64,000 nucleotides of DNA from Peptoniphilus catoniae (GCF_901447155.2 NZ_LR588418.1:34926-98925), one strand, 5' to 3'; shown: positions 7,968 through 16,883, numbered from the stretch's first letter. The notes: generated from the sequence alone by a model not told the origin. Program-made: numbers and translations.

Positions 7968-8431
7968 TTAATAAGCTGCCTATTGGCTTTAATTTTTCTA
8001 AAAGGGCTTCTGAGCCTAGGTTTATCGTGGTTCATGATACGGGTAATCCTGCAAGGGGTGCTGATGCACAGGCGCATTTCAGGTATTTTAACGGTGGCTA
8101 TAGAGGGGCTTCGGCTCATTATTTTGTTGATGATAAGGAAATTGTTGAAACTGTTGAGGTGTCAAGGTCTGCTTGGCATTGTGGCGACGGCAGGGGCAAG
8201 TACGGCATTTGGAATTATAATTCTATCGGAGTTGAGCTTTGTATTAATGAGGATGGTGATTGGGAGAAGACCAAGGCTAATGCTCTTGTTTTAATTAGAT
8301 TTTTGTGCAGGTTTTATAAAATCAGCAAGTCTAATGTTGTAAGGCATTATGATGCAAGTAGAAAGATCTGCCCGGGGAGGATGTCAAAGGACAATTGGAA
8401 GGAGTGGTGGATTTTTAGGGAAATGATTTAA
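7961..8431 (+). CDS. N-acetylmuramoyl-L-alanine amidase (Amidase_2 / PGRP fold)
   Basis: 156 aa covering just the catalytic domain. The zinc ligands by comparison with T7 lysozyme-type amidases are His25 (VVHDTGNP), His129 and Cys137 (RHYDASRKICPG). Other family motifs are ASAHYFVDDKEIVETV and WNYNSIGVELCI. There is no signal peptide and no cell-wall binding domain, so export or release would need a helper such as a holin; the YvrJ-type membrane peptide three genes downstream is a candidate. The enzyme would cleave the amide bond between MurNAc and the stem peptide. The ATG overlaps the stop of the sigma gene. Confidence 0.88.
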   Translation: MLVNKLPIGFNFSKRASEPRFIVVHDTGNPARGADAQAHFRYFNGGYRGASAHYFVDDKEIVETVEVSRSAWHCGDGRGKYGIWNYNSIGVELCINEDGDWEKTKANALVLIRFLCRFYKISKSNVVRHYDASRKICPGRMSKDNWKEWWIFREMI

Positions 8432-8478
8432 TAGCAACTTAGGGATATTTTTTCTATATATATAGTGGAGGTGATAAT

Positions 8479-8703
8479 ATGGCATATACTGATAGACTTG
8501 ACAAGGTTACTTTAAAAATCGGCATTGTTAACGGCACCAATAAGAATGGAGAGACTATTGTTTCTTATAAGTCTTTTAAAAGTGTAAACCCGACTTGCAG
8601 CAGCGATGTTTTGGCTGAGGGTGCTAAACAAATTGCGGCTCTTTTTCCGAGTCAAATGGCAGATATGAAAAAGGTTGTAGAGTATAGTTTAATTAATGGT
8701 TAA
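8479..8703 (+). CDS. DUF1659 family small protein
   Basis: 74 aa. It has the look of DUF1659 proteins: a short beta-rich start (KVTLKIGIVNGTNKNGET), a central S-F-K-S-V-N-P segment, and a C-terminal helix (DVLAEGAKQIAALFPSQM). The function is unknown. In other Firmicutes this family is encoded beside DUF2922 and YvrJ genes, exactly as here. A good RBS (GGAGGTGAT) precedes the ATG. Confidence 0.75.
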   Translation: MAYTDRLDKVTLKIGIVNGTNKNGETIVSYKSFKSVNPTCSSDVLAEGAKQIAALFPSQMADMKKVVEYSLING

Positions 8704-8728
8704 TGATTAATAGTTAAGGAGGTGTATT

Positions 8729-8947
8729 ATGGGTAAAAAAACTTTGGAGCTTAATTTTCTTGATGAGAATGATAAGTCTTTAAGATTTTCCATTGCCAAC
8801 CCTAAGGAAGGGATTAACAAGGCGCAGCTTGTGGGTATTGAAGACTATATTGTTAAGAATGAAATGTTTGTAGGTCCCAGCGGAAAGCTAAAAGGTTTCG
8901 GTACTGCAAAGTACAGAGAAGTTACAGAAACTGATTTATTGGCATAG
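8729..8947 (+). CDS. DUF2922 family small protein
   Basis: 72 aa beginning MGKKTLELNFLDENDKSLRF, with IANPKEGINKAQLVGIEDYI in the centre; this matches the DUF2922 pattern. The function is unknown. RBS AAGGAGGTG, 25-bp gap from the DUF1659 gene. DUF1659 and DUF2922 proteins are about the same size and secondary-structure order, so they may be related and form a pair (inference). Confidence 0.75.
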   Translation: MGKKTLELNFLDENDKSLRFSIANPKEGINKAQLVGIEDYIVKNEMFVGPSGKLKGFGTAKYREVTETDLLA

Positions 8948-8963
8948 TTCGGGAGGTGATTTC

Positions 8964-9116
8964 TTGAATATTAATGAACTTTTTGCAAATATTGCAAATA
9001 TCGGTTTTCCAATTGCCATTTCTTGTTATTTGCTAACGAGGCTTGAGGGGAAAATGTCTGATCTTTCTAATTGCATAAATGAACTTAATAGAAATATTGA
9101 GAAATTTATCAACTGA
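8964..9116 (+). CDS. YvrJ family small membrane protein
   Basis: A TTG start with a strong RBS (GGGAGGTGAT at 8951-8960) opens a 50-codon frame: MNINELFANIANIGFPIAIS, then a hydrophobic stretch CYLLTRLEGK and an amphipathic tail ending NRNIEKFIN. The pattern NIGFPIA...YLL.R.EGK is that of YvrJ, a one-segment membrane peptide encoded next to the SigO/RsoA system in Bacillus subtilis. Its build (N-terminal membrane helix, charged tail) resembles UviB/BhlA holin-like peptides, so a pore-forming or release role for the upstream amidase is possible but unproven. Confidence 0.75.
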   Translation: MNINELFANIANIGFPIAISCYLLTRLEGKMSDLSNCINELNRNIEKFIN

Positions 9117-9135
9117 CACTTATGTGCCGGATTTG

Positions 9136-9157
9136 GAGCTTAGGCTCTTTTTTTTAT
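9136..9157 (+). terminator. Probable terminator of the YvrJ cassette
   Basis: The short stem GAGC (9136-9139) / GCTC (9144-9147) with loop TTAG is followed by eight Ts. The stem is weak but the T-run is long. Confidence 0.55.
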
Positions 9158-9171
9158 GCCCTTTTTTATTT

Positions 9172-9268
9172 TCCAGTCATTTCCACCGACCAACCCCACA
9201 CCCCAGTCATTTCGACCGAACGCAGCATCCCACCCTTCCAGTCATTTCGACCGAGCGCCAGCAAGCGG
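9172..9268. repeat. Short palindromic repeat fragments
   Basis: Three left arms beginning AGTCATTTC (about 9175, 9206, 9240), the first two truncated. The last runs into the tandem repeat. Confidence 0.7.
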
Positions 9269-9356
9269 AGAAATCTCTCTTTTCATACATAGAAATCTCT
9301 CTTTTCATACATAGAAATCTCTCTTTTCATACATAGAAACCTCCCTTTTCATAAAA
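9269..9356. repeat. Four tandem 22-bp units
   Basis: AGAAATCTCTCTTTTCATAC plus AT is present three times without change (9269-9290, 9291-9312, 9313-9334). A fourth, degenerate unit follows (9335-9356). The unit is the 3' end of the palindromic repeat plus a short flank, so it arose by local amplification of that edge. Confidence 0.85.
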
Positions 9357-9445
9357 AATTAAATAATACATTGTTGTGGAAACAATTGCATGAATGATGT
9401 ATAATGATTCTATGCTAGATTTATGTGTGCATAAGGGGTGGGAGT

Positions 9446-10396
9446 ATGAGTTTTTCATCCTATGTGAAAAGTGAATTGGCAAAGATTCCTATTGAGAATA
9501 ATTGCGATATTATTGCTGAGCTTGCTGCTTTTGTACCTATGTGTGCCTCTTTAAGCCTTGCTGAAGGAGGGCTTAGAATAGGCTTTAATACTGAAAGTGC
9601 GGCTGTGGCAAGAAGGATTTTTACTTTTTTAAAGGGTTATTATTCTGAGGATGTTGTCGTCAAGGTATCCAAGTCCAGACAGCTTAAAAAGAATAATATT
9701 TATTCTGTTATGCTTGAAGATTCGGGGGCCACTAATTTACTTTTAGATGATGTTAATTATATAAGAAATGAAAACGTATTTATGCCTAATTATGCTCCTG
9801 AATTTTTATTAAGGGACAGGTGTTGCAGGAGGGCTTACATAAGGGGGTCTTTTTTGGGAGCGGGTTCTATATCTGATCCTAAAAAGTACTACCACTTGGA
9901 ATTTGTTTGTAACAGGGCTGAGCATGCGGAGTTTTTGTCTAATTTGATTAATTCTTTCGGCTTCAGGTCCAAGTTTATTGCAAGAAAGGATAGTTACATA
10001 GTCTACCTTAAGGAGGCTGAACAGATTTCTGATTTGCTCAGTTTAACGGGGGCTTACAGGTCTACTCTTGAGTTTGAGAATGTCAGAGTTTTTAAGGATA
10101 TTAACAACAGGGTCAACAGAATTGTAAATCTTGAGAGTGCTAATTTGAATAAAATAGTTGATACTAACATAAGGCAGGTAAGGGATATAGAGTTAATTGA
10201 CAAGGTTATTGGTCTTGATAATCTGCCTGATAATTTAAGACAGGTGGCGCAGCTTCGACTTGAGGACAGATCTTTAAGCTTAAGGGAGCTTGGCAAAAGG
10301 CTAAGTCCTCCTATAGGAAAGTCGGGGGTCAACCACAGATTAAAAAGGATTAAGGATATTGCGGATAGCATAAGGAGTGAGAGAGATGGTGGTTAA
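9446..10396 (+). CDS. whiA: WhiA, DNA-binding protein (sporulation/cell-division regulator family)
   Basis: 316 aa. It has the N-terminal LAGLIDADG-like fold (SFSSYVKSELAKIP...CRRAYIRGSFLGAGSI) and the C-terminal helix-turn-helix (LSLRELGKRLSPPIGKSGVN at about 280-300) typical of WhiA. In Firmicutes WhiA influences chromosome segregation and division; in Streptomyces it is a transcription factor. An in-frame GTG at 9425 exists, but the GGGGTGGGAG ribosome site lies inside that extension, so the ATG at 9446 is chosen. The usual upstream partners rapZ and yvcK are absent; the next gene encodes HPr, in the place where Bacillus has crh. Confidence 0.93.
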   Translation: MSFSSYVKSELAKIPIENNCDIIAELAAFVPMCASLSLAEGGLRIGFNTESAAVARRIFTFLKGYYSEDVVVKVSKSRQLKKNNIYSVMLEDSGATNLLLDDVNYIRNENVFMPNYAPEFLLRDRCCRRAYIRGSFLGAGSISDPKKYYHLEFVCNRAEHAEFLSNLINSFGFRSKFIARKDSYIVYLKEAEQISDLLSLTGAYRSTLEFENVRVFKDINNRVNRIVNLESANLNKIVDTNIRQVRDIELIDKVIGLDNLPDNLRQVAQLRLEDRSLSLRELGKRLSPPIGKSGVNHRLKRIKDIADSIRSERDGG

Positions 10397-10652
10397 GACA
10401 GTAGAATTAAAGCATGAGAATGGCTTACATGCAAGGGCGGCGGCTTTATTTGTAAGGTGCGCCAACAAGCATAAGTCTGAAATTACTTTAACTGCTCACG
10501 GAGAAAGTGTAAACGGTAAGAGTATAATAGGTATCATGTCTCTTGGTGTAAAGTGTAATGAGTCTATTGAGATAAGTGCTCAGGGTGTTGATGAGAAAGA
10601 GGCAATTGACAATTTATCTAAATTGGTGGAGAATAATTTTATAGATGTGTAG
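10386..10652 (+). CDS. ptsH: HPr, phosphocarrier protein of the PTS
   Basis: 88 aa. With the ATG at 10386 the numbering is canonical: His15 in NGLHARAA (phosphorylated by enzyme I) and Ser46 in GKSIIGIMSLG (target of HPr kinase). The start overlaps the whiA stop by 11 bp; AAGGAG at 10370-10375 has good spacing to this ATG, less so to the GTG at 10377. In Bacillus the whiA-linked paralogue is Crh, which has Gln15; the His here makes this a true PTS phosphocarrier. Confidence 0.93.
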   Translation: MVVKTVELKHENGLHARAAALFVRCANKHKSEITLTAHGESVNGKSIIGIMSLGVKCNESIEISAQGVDEKEAIDNLSKLVENNFIDV

Positions 10653-10658
10653 ATTAGG

Positions 10659-10696
10659 AAGAGTTTTAATAATTTATTATTAAGGCTCTTTTCATT
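10659..10696 (+). terminator. Terminator after ptsH
   Basis: A 14-bp hairpin, 10659-10672 paired with 10677-10690 (AAGAG...TTAATAA / TTATTAA...CTCTT), then TTTCATTT. It separates whiA-ptsH from dnaE, or attenuates read-through. Confidence 0.7.
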
Positions 10697-10712
10697 TAAG
10701 TGGTGATATATA

Positions 10713-13700
10713 GTGAAGGATTTTGTAAATTTACATGTGCATAGTGAGTATTCTCTCCTTGACGGATCGGCTCGTATAGAGGAGCTTGCCGAGAGAACTA
10801 AGGAGCTGGGTATGGATGCTGTAGCCTTAACGGATCATGGAAATATGTATGGTGCCATAGCTTTTTATAAGGCTTGTAAAAAAGTAGGTGTAAAGCCTAT
10901 TTTAGGTTGCGAGGTTTATATAAGTGATGGTGATTATACTAAGTTTGACAAGGACATGCAAAGGTTTCATTTGATTCTTCTTGCTGAAAACAATGAGGGT
11001 TTTTTAAATCTAATGAAAATTGTGTCTGAGGGTTTTGTTAAGGGCTACTACTACAAGCCCAGAGTTGACAAGGATGTCCTTAGAAGGTACTCCAAGGGTA
11101 TTATTGCAAGCTCAGCCTGTCTTGGGGGAGAGGTGCAGAGAAAGCTTTTATATAATGATTATGAGGGGGCAAAGCGTGCCGCCTTATCCTATAGGGAAAT
11201 TTTCGGACCTAACAACTTTTTCTTAGAACTCCAGGATCATGGCATCCTGGACCAAAAAAGGGTAAACAAGCAGCTTGTTATTTTATCTGATCAGCTTGGG
11301 ATTGATCTTATTGCAACTAATGATGTTCACTATTTAAAAAGGGAAGATGCCAAGGCTCATGATGTGCTTTTGTGTATTCAGACAGGGACTATTGTAAATG
11401 CAAGTAAGAGGATGAGATTTCCCAGTGATGAGTTTTATTTAAAGGGCCCTGATGAAATGTATGAGATTTTTTCGGCTAATCCTGAGGCTTTGGAAAACAC
11501 CAAAATAATTGCCGACAGATGTAATGTGGATATAGAGTTTCACAACTTGCACCTGCCTCACTTTAAGCTTCAAGAGGGTTATACTAATGTAAGCTATTTA
11601 AGGCATTTAGTTGAGGAGGGTTTAAAGCAAAGGTATAAAGAGGTTAGCGGCAAAATAAGGGAAAGGGTTGAGTTTGAACTTAACACCATTATAACCATGG
11701 GTTACACTGACTACTTTTTAATTGTTTGGGATTTTATAAATTATGCTAAAAGTAAGGGTATTATGGTGGGACCGGGACGTGGATCTGCAGCGGGCTCTAT
11801 TGTGTCTTATGCTCTTAGGATAACTGATGTTGACCCTATGGAATTTAATTTGCTTTTTGAAAGGTTTTTGAATCCTGAAAGGGTCTCCATGCCGGATATA
11901 GATATAGATTTTTGCTATGAAAGACGTGAAGAGGTAATTGATTATGTTATAGACAAGTACGGCAAGGACAATGTTGCACAAATTGTTACCTTTGGAACCT
12001 TGGGAGCAAGGGGAGCCATAAGGGATGTAGGAAGGGCTTTGGATATAGGCTACGGAAAGGTTGACTATATTGCCAAGCAGGTACCTAATGAGCTTAATAT
12101 GACTATAGAAAAGGCTCTTGATGTAAGCAGCAATTTAAAAAAGGAATATGAAAGTAACGATGAAATTAGGGAGCTTATAGATACGGCTATAAAGGTTGAA
12201 GGTCTACCAAGACACACATCAACTCATGCTGCCGGTGTTGTAATATCAAAGGACGCTCTTACTAATTATGTACCCTTAACTAGAAACAAGGATATAATAG
12301 CAACTCAGTTTAATATGACGGAGCTTGAGGAGCTGGGCCTTCTTAAAATGGACTTTTTAGGTTTAAGGACTCTTACTGTAATTAGAGATGCGCTTTTTCT
12401 TATAAAAAAAATCCATGGAAAGGAAATAGATTTTTCTTCCATGAAGCTTAATGATAAAAAGGTTCTTGAAATGTTTGCCAAGGCGGAAACTCTCGGGGTA
12501 TTTCAATTTGAATCTGCAGGTATGAGGGCTTTTTTAAAGGAGCTTAAGCCTGACGCCTTTGAAGATTTAGTTGCGGCAAATGCACTTTTTAGACCGGGGC
12601 CTATGAATCAGATACCTAAGTTTGTAGAGTCGAAGCATAATCCTAAAAAAATCAGTTATATTCATCCTGCCTTAGAGGAAATACTGGCTTCAACCTACGG
12701 CTGCATAGTTTACCAAGAGCAGGTAATGCAAATTGTTCAAAAAATCGGAGGCTACTCTCTTGGTAGAGCGGACCTTGTAAGACGTGCCATGTCCAAGAAA
12801 AAAATGTCCGTTATGGAAGAGGAAAGGCAAAACTTTATTTATGGCAAGAGGGAAAATGGCAAGCTGATTTGCAAGGGTGCCATAGCTAATGGTGTTGATG
12901 AAAAAAGCGCCGGGGAAATTTATGATTTAATGATAGATTTCGCCAACTACGCCTTTAATAAGAGCCACTCCGTTGCCTATTCAGTAGTGGCATATTGGAC
13001 AGCTTACTTAAAATACTACTACCCTAAGGAGTTTATGGCGGCACAGATTTCTTCTCAAATGGGCAATGTTTCTCAAGTGTCCCTTTATATTGAAGAGTGT
13101 GCAAGATTGGGTATAGGTATTTTACCTCCCGATATTAACAAAAGTTATGAAAAGTTTACTGTAGAAGATGGTAAAATCAGATTTGGACTAAAGGGTGTAA
13201 AGAATTTAAGTTCAAATTTAATTTCCGCCATAGTTGAAGTTAGAAAAAATGGAAGGTTTAAAAGCCTAAGTGATTTTATTGAAAGAGTTGCCAAAAATGA
13301 TGCCAGGGCTCTTAACAAGAGATCTATTGAGTATTTAATAAAGTCGGGGGCCTTAGATGGACTTGGAGGCAACAGGGCACAGTATTTGGCGGCTTATGAA
13401 AAGATAATTGACAACTGTCTATCTAATGCAAGAAACAATATTCAGGGACAATTTTCTCTTTTTGACACTATAGAAAATAAAAACGAAATTTTGCCTGAGC
13501 TTAAGGATTTTAATCAAAGGGCAAAGCTTGAAATGGAAAGGGAAATTTTAGGTATATATGTATCGGGGCATCCTCTTGACAGTTACAGGGACTTTATTGC
13601 ATCCTCAGGTGGAGACAATATTAATGAAATTAACGAAAGATACAGAGAGGGCGGATTTAATCGAGATTATTATGTAAAAATAGTCGGCATTTTAAAAAAT

Positions 13701-14159
13701 AAAAAGACTATGATTACAAAGAATAAAAAAATAATGGCCTTTGCAAAGTTGGAGGACCTTTATGGTGAAATAGAACTGATAATTTTCCCCAACACCTATG
13801 AAAAAGCCTTTGACAAGCTAGTTGATGACTCAATAGTTTTAATTGAGGGTCACATTCAACACTCTGAGGTGGAGGAGCCTAAAATTATAGTGGATGATAT
13901 AAAGTCCGTTAAGGAGCCTTCCAGCAAAAGACTGTATATTTCAGTAAAAAGTCAAAAAAGCACCGCCATTATTAAGTTGATTAAAAATGTACTTGTTAAC
14001 TACAAGGGTGAGACTCCCAGTGTTTTGTATTTTGAAGACAGTAAAAAAGCTTACGGCTTGGACAAGGATTTTTGGATAGATGAAGAAAGATTTGAGGATC
14101 TTAGACCTGAGGTCTTGACTTTTTTAGGCAACGATTCCTCTAAGATAATTTTAAAGTAG
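10713..14159 (+). CDS. dnaE: DNA polymerase III subunit alpha (DnaE)
   Basis: 1148 aa. The N-terminal PHP domain begins VNLHVHSEYSLLDGSARIEE. The polymerase palm has PGRGSAAGSIVSYAL and PDIDIDFCYERR, where the Asp residues bind metal. The finger/thumb part has THAAGVVIS and FRPGPMNQIP. Residues about 1000-1075 are an OB fold for single-stranded DNA. It is DnaE-type, not PolC (no inserted exonuclease). Start is GTG at 10713 with a weak RBS (GTGGTGAT), which suggests low translation. It is followed closely by pfkA and pyk (7- and 8-bp gaps), the common Firmicutes dnaE-pfkA-pyk order. Confidence 0.95.
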   Translation: MKDFVNLHVHSEYSLLDGSARIEELAERTKELGMDAVALTDHGNMYGAIAFYKACKKVGVKPILGCEVYISDGDYTKFDKDMQRFHLILLAENNEGFLNLMKIVSEGFVKGYYYKPRVDKDVLRRYSKGIIASSACLGGEVQRKLLYNDYEGAKRAALSYREIFGPNNFFLELQDHGILDQKRVNKQLVILSDQLGIDLIATNDVHYLKREDAKAHDVLLCIQTGTIVNASKRMRFPSDEFYLKGPDEMYEIFSANPEALENTKIIADRCNVDIEFHNLHLPHFKLQEGYTNVSYLRHLVEEGLKQRYKEVSGKIRERVEFELNTIITMGYTDYFLIVWDFINYAKSKGIMVGPGRGSAAGSIVSYALRITDVDPMEFNLLFERFLNPERVSMPDIDIDFCYERREEVIDYVIDKYGKDNVAQIVTFGTLGARGAIRDVGRALDIGYGKVDYIAKQVPNELNMTIEKALDVSSNLKKEYESNDEIRELIDTAIKVEGLPRHTSTHAAGVVISKDALTNYVPLTRNKDIIATQFNMTELEELGLLKMDFLGLRTLTVIRDALFLIKKIHGKEIDFSSMKLNDKKVLEMFAKAETLGVFQFESAGMRAFLKELKPDAFEDLVAANALFRPGPMNQIPKFVESKHNPKKISYIHPALEEILASTYGCIVYQEQVMQIVQKIGGYSLGRADLVRRAMSKKKMSVMEEERQNFIYGKRENGKLICKGAIANGVDEKSAGEIYDLMIDFANYAFNKSHSVAYSVVAYWTAYLKYYYPKEFMAAQISSQMGNVSQVSLYIEECARLGIGILPPDINKSYEKFTVEDGKIRFGLKGVKNLSSNLISAIVEVRKNGRFKSLSDFIERVAKNDARALNKRSIEYLIKSGALDGLGGNRAQYLAAYEKIIDNCLSNARNNIQGQFSLFDTIENKNEILPELKDFNQRAKLEMEREILGIYVSGHPLDSYRDFIASSGGDNINEINERYREGGFNRDYYVKIVGILKNKKTMITKNKKIMAFAKLEDLYGEIELIIFPNTYEKAFDKLVDDSIVLIEGHIQHSEVEEPKIIVDDIKSVKEPSSKRLYISVKSQKSTAIIKLIKNVLVNYKGETPSVLYFEDSKKAYGLDKDFWIDEERFEDLRPEVLTFLGNDSSKIILK

Positions 14160-14166
14160 GTGTTTT

Positions 14167-15126
14167 ATGGAAAAAATAGGAATTTTAACAAGTGGGGGAG
14201 ACGCCCCGGGTATGAACGCCTTTATCCGTTCCGTAGTAAGGACTTCAATTTATAGAGGGGCGGAGGTATATGGTATTAAAAACGGTTATAAGGGACTTTT
14301 AGAAGGTAAGGTAGACAGAATGGTTGAGTCCTCAGTTGGGGATATTATACAAAGAGGAGGAACCATTTTAGGTACATCAAGGTCCGACAAGTTTATGACG
14401 GAGGAAGGAATCAGAAGGGCTTTAAGTATTCTTGAAGTTTTCGGTATAACAAAGCTTATAGTTGCAGGAGGAGACGGTTCCTTAAAGGGGGCCTTGGAAC
14501 TTGGCAAAAGAGGTGTTGATGTAATAGGAGCACCCTTAAGTATAGACAATGATTTAGGCTATACTGATTATTCTATAGGATTTTTCACTGCCGTTAACAC
14601 AGTTACCTCTGCCATATCTAAAATAAGAGATACGACGGAATCTCACGGAAGGGCCCATGTAGTTGAGGTTATGGGAAGAAACTGCGGAGACATTGCCCTA
14701 TACAGCGGCTTGGCATCAGGTGCCGAATCTATAATAGTACCTGAAAGAAAGCTTAACTTGGATGACATTGTAAAGAGAGCCATAAAGACTAAGGAAAGAG
14801 GCAAAAGGCATCACATTATAATTATGGCTGAGGGAGCGGGAAGCTCCTATGACCTGGCGGAAAAATTCAGCGACCTGACTCAAATTGAAACTAAGGTTAC
14901 AGTGCTGGGTTATCTTCAAAGAGGTGGAGAACCTAATGTTATAGACAGGATAATGGGTTCCACCATGGGAGAAATGAGTGTAAATCATATTATGGATAAC
15001 TTAGGTTCCTATGCTATAGGAAACAAAAAGGGCGAGATAAAAATCTATGATCTTGAAGAAGCCCTTAGTGTGAAAAAAGAATTCAAGGATAATTTAGCAG
15101 ATATAATGAAGGTTATATCAATATAG
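14167..15126 (+). CDS. pfkA: 6-phosphofructokinase (ATP-dependent)
   Basis: 319 aa, the normal bacterial PfkA size. Motifs: ILTSGGDAPGMNAFIRSVVR (ATP site), GGTILGTSRSD, VAGGDGSLKGA (Mg-ATP), GAPLSIDNDLGYTD (catalytic Asp) and EVMGRNCGDIALYSG. It converts fructose 6-phosphate to fructose 1,6-bisphosphate. One difference from the common text: the segment read as PGTIDND in many family members is APLSIDND here, with the catalytic Asp kept. The gene lies between dnaE and pyk in one operon. Confidence 0.95.
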   Translation: MEKIGILTSGGDAPGMNAFIRSVVRTSIYRGAEVYGIKNGYKGLLEGKVDRMVESSVGDIIQRGGTILGTSRSDKFMTEEGIRRALSILEVFGITKLIVAGGDGSLKGALELGKRGVDVIGAPLSIDNDLGYTDYSIGFFTAVNTVTSAISKIRDTTESHGRAHVVEVMGRNCGDIALYSGLASGAESIIVPERKLNLDDIVKRAIKTKERGKRHHIIIMAEGAGSSYDLAEKFSDLTQIETKVTVLGYLQRGGEPNVIDRIMGSTMGEMSVNHIMDNLGSYAIGNKKGEIKIYDLEEALSVKKEFKDNLADIMKVISI

Positions 15127-15134
15127 GGGGATTT

Positions 15135-16883
15135 ATGAAAAGGACTAAAATAGTAGCTACTATAGGACCTGCATCAGACAGTGAAGAAATGCTTGAGCTT
15201 CTTTTAAAGGAGGGTGTTGATGTTTGCAGACTTAACTTTTCCCATGGAACAAGACAGGAGCACCTTGAAAGAATAAAAAAGATAAAAAAATTAAGAGATA
15301 AGCTTAATTTGCCTGTCGCCCTTATGCTGGACACTAAGGGGCCTGAAATAAGACTTGGCACCTTTAGGGATATGAAAGAGTTTTACCTGGAAAGTGGAGA
15401 TAAATACATTCTTACTACAAGGGAAATTGAGGGGGAAGAGGGTATATCCTCAGTCTCCTATAAGAATTTACCTGAAGATTTAAATGAAGGTTCAAGAATT
15501 TTAATAGATGACGGACTTATAAGCATGATAGTTAACAAGGTGGAAGGAAGCGAAATTTACTGCACAGTTGAAAACGGAGGTATGATTTCTTCAAGAAAGG
15601 GCCTTAATTTGCCAGGAGTCAAGGTAAATCTTCCGGCTATCACAGAAAAGGACATTGAGGATATAGAGTTCGGTATAGAAAATGATATTGATTTTATAGC
15701 GGCTTCCTTTGTAAGAAGCAGGCAGGACGTGCTTAACATCAGAAAAATCCTTGAAGACAGAGGCAACTATGATATAAGAATTATAGCTAAGGTTGAATCT
15801 AAACAGGGCCTTGATAATCTTGATGAGATTCTTGAGGTATCAGACGGTATTATGGTAGCAAGAGGGGACCTTGGAGTTGAAATTATGACAGAAGAAGTTC
15901 CCCTGGCACAAAAGCTTATGATAAAAAAATGTAATTTGGCAGGTAAACCTGTTATAACTGCAACTCAAATGCTTGACTCCATGATGAGAAATCCAAGACC
16001 TACAAGGGCTGAAGCTAATGATGTTGCAAATGCGGTTTTAGATGGAAGCTCCGCCGTTATGCTTTCAGGAGAGACGGCAAGTGGCAAGTATCCTCTGTTG
16101 GCAGTAAAAACAATGAGAAAAATAATAGAGGTAACGGAAAGATCCATTGACTTTAAGGAGCTTTTAAAGAAAAAAATAGATCAAAACTCAGACACTATAG
16201 TCAATGCTATAGGTAAAAGCGCCTGTACCATAGCGGGGGATTTAAATGCCAAGGCTATAATTACTGCAACTACATCAGGAAGCACAACAAGAGCAATAGC
16301 AAAGTTTATGCCTAAGGCTGATATTATAGCTGTAACGGTTAATGAAAAAATAAGAAGACAGCTTAACCTTGAATGGGGAACTGTTGCAATTACAGGAGAA
16401 CCCTTAACAAACACCGATGATGTTTTGGAGAACTCCGTAAAGAGAAGTATTGAAGAGGGATTAATAGGTCCGGGAGATACACTTGTTTTAACTGCAGGAG
16501 TCCCTGTAGGCCTTTCAGGTTCCACTAACCTTATAAAGGTTCAGACAGTTTCAGAAATTATAGGCAGAGGTGTTGGTTTCGGTCTTAGTAATGTAACAGG
16601 ATCAGCCCTTGTGGTAAACTCCATTGATGATTTGATTTACAAGTTTAAAGCCGGAGACATTTTAATTTTAAATAACACTGATAAGGAAATAATGGAGTAT
16701 GTGAAAAAAGCTTCAGCTATAGTTGCAGAAGTGGAGGGCTATACCTCCCATGCTGCCATTACAGGCCTATCCCTTAATCTTCCTACAGTTGTAGGAGTAA
16801 AAAATGCAAGAAAACTTATTAAAACCGGGGACATAGTCAGTCTTAATCCTCTAGAGGGTTTGGTAAAAAAGGGTATGTCTTAA
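15135..16883 (+). CDS. pyk: Pyruvate kinase with C-terminal PEP-utiliser-like domain
   Basis: 582 aa, longer than the ~475-aa enterobacterial form. Residues 1-470 are the catalytic and allosteric domains: KIVATIGPAS, LNFSHG, MLDTKGPEIRLG, VARGDLGVE and ATQMLDSMMRNPRPTRAE. The last ~110 residues carry the PEP-utilising mobile domain with a TSHAAI motif (GYTSHAAITGLSLNLPTVVG), as in Bacillus and Geobacillus enzymes. It produces pyruvate and ATP from PEP. Start ATG 15135 with GGGGGA upstream, 8 bp after pfkA. Confidence 0.95.
   Translation: MKRTKIVATIGPASDSEEMLELLLKEGVDVCRLNFSHGTRQEHLERIKKIKKLRDKLNLPVALMLDTKGPEIRLGTFRDMKEFYLESGDKYILTTREIEGEEGISSVSYKNLPEDLNEGSRILIDDGLISMIVNKVEGSEIYCTVENGGMISSRKGLNLPGVKVNLPAITEKDIEDIEFGIENDIDFIAASFVRSRQDVLNIRKILEDRGNYDIRIIAKVESKQGLDNLDEILEVSDGIMVARGDLGVEIMTEEVPLAQKLMIKKCNLAGKPVITATQMLDSMMRNPRPTRAEANDVANAVLDGSSAVMLSGETASGKYPLLAVKTMRKIIEVTERSIDFKELLKKKIDQNSDTIVNAIGKSACTIAGDLNAKAIITATTSGSTTRAIAKFMPKADIIAVTVNEKIRRQLNLEWGTVAITGEPLTNTDDVLENSVKRSIEEGLIGPGDTLVLTAGVPVGLSGSTNLIKVQTVSEIIGRGVGFGLSNVTGSALVVNSIDDLIYKFKAGDILILNNTDKEIMEYVKKASAIVAEVEGYTSHAAITGLSLNLPTVVGVKNARKLIKTGDIVSLNPLEGLVKKGMS

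Noticed and set aside
7416-9116. Prophage or tailocin
   Set aside because: No capsid, tail, portal, terminase or integrase genes flank the cassette.
9079-9336. 85-aa open frame with His/Pro-rich sequence
   Set aside because: It overlaps the end of the YvrJ gene in another frame and then translates the palindromic repeats and the 22-bp tandem units.
9269-9356. CRISPR array
   Set aside because: The 22-bp units are directly adjacent with no spacers, and no cas genes occur in the window.
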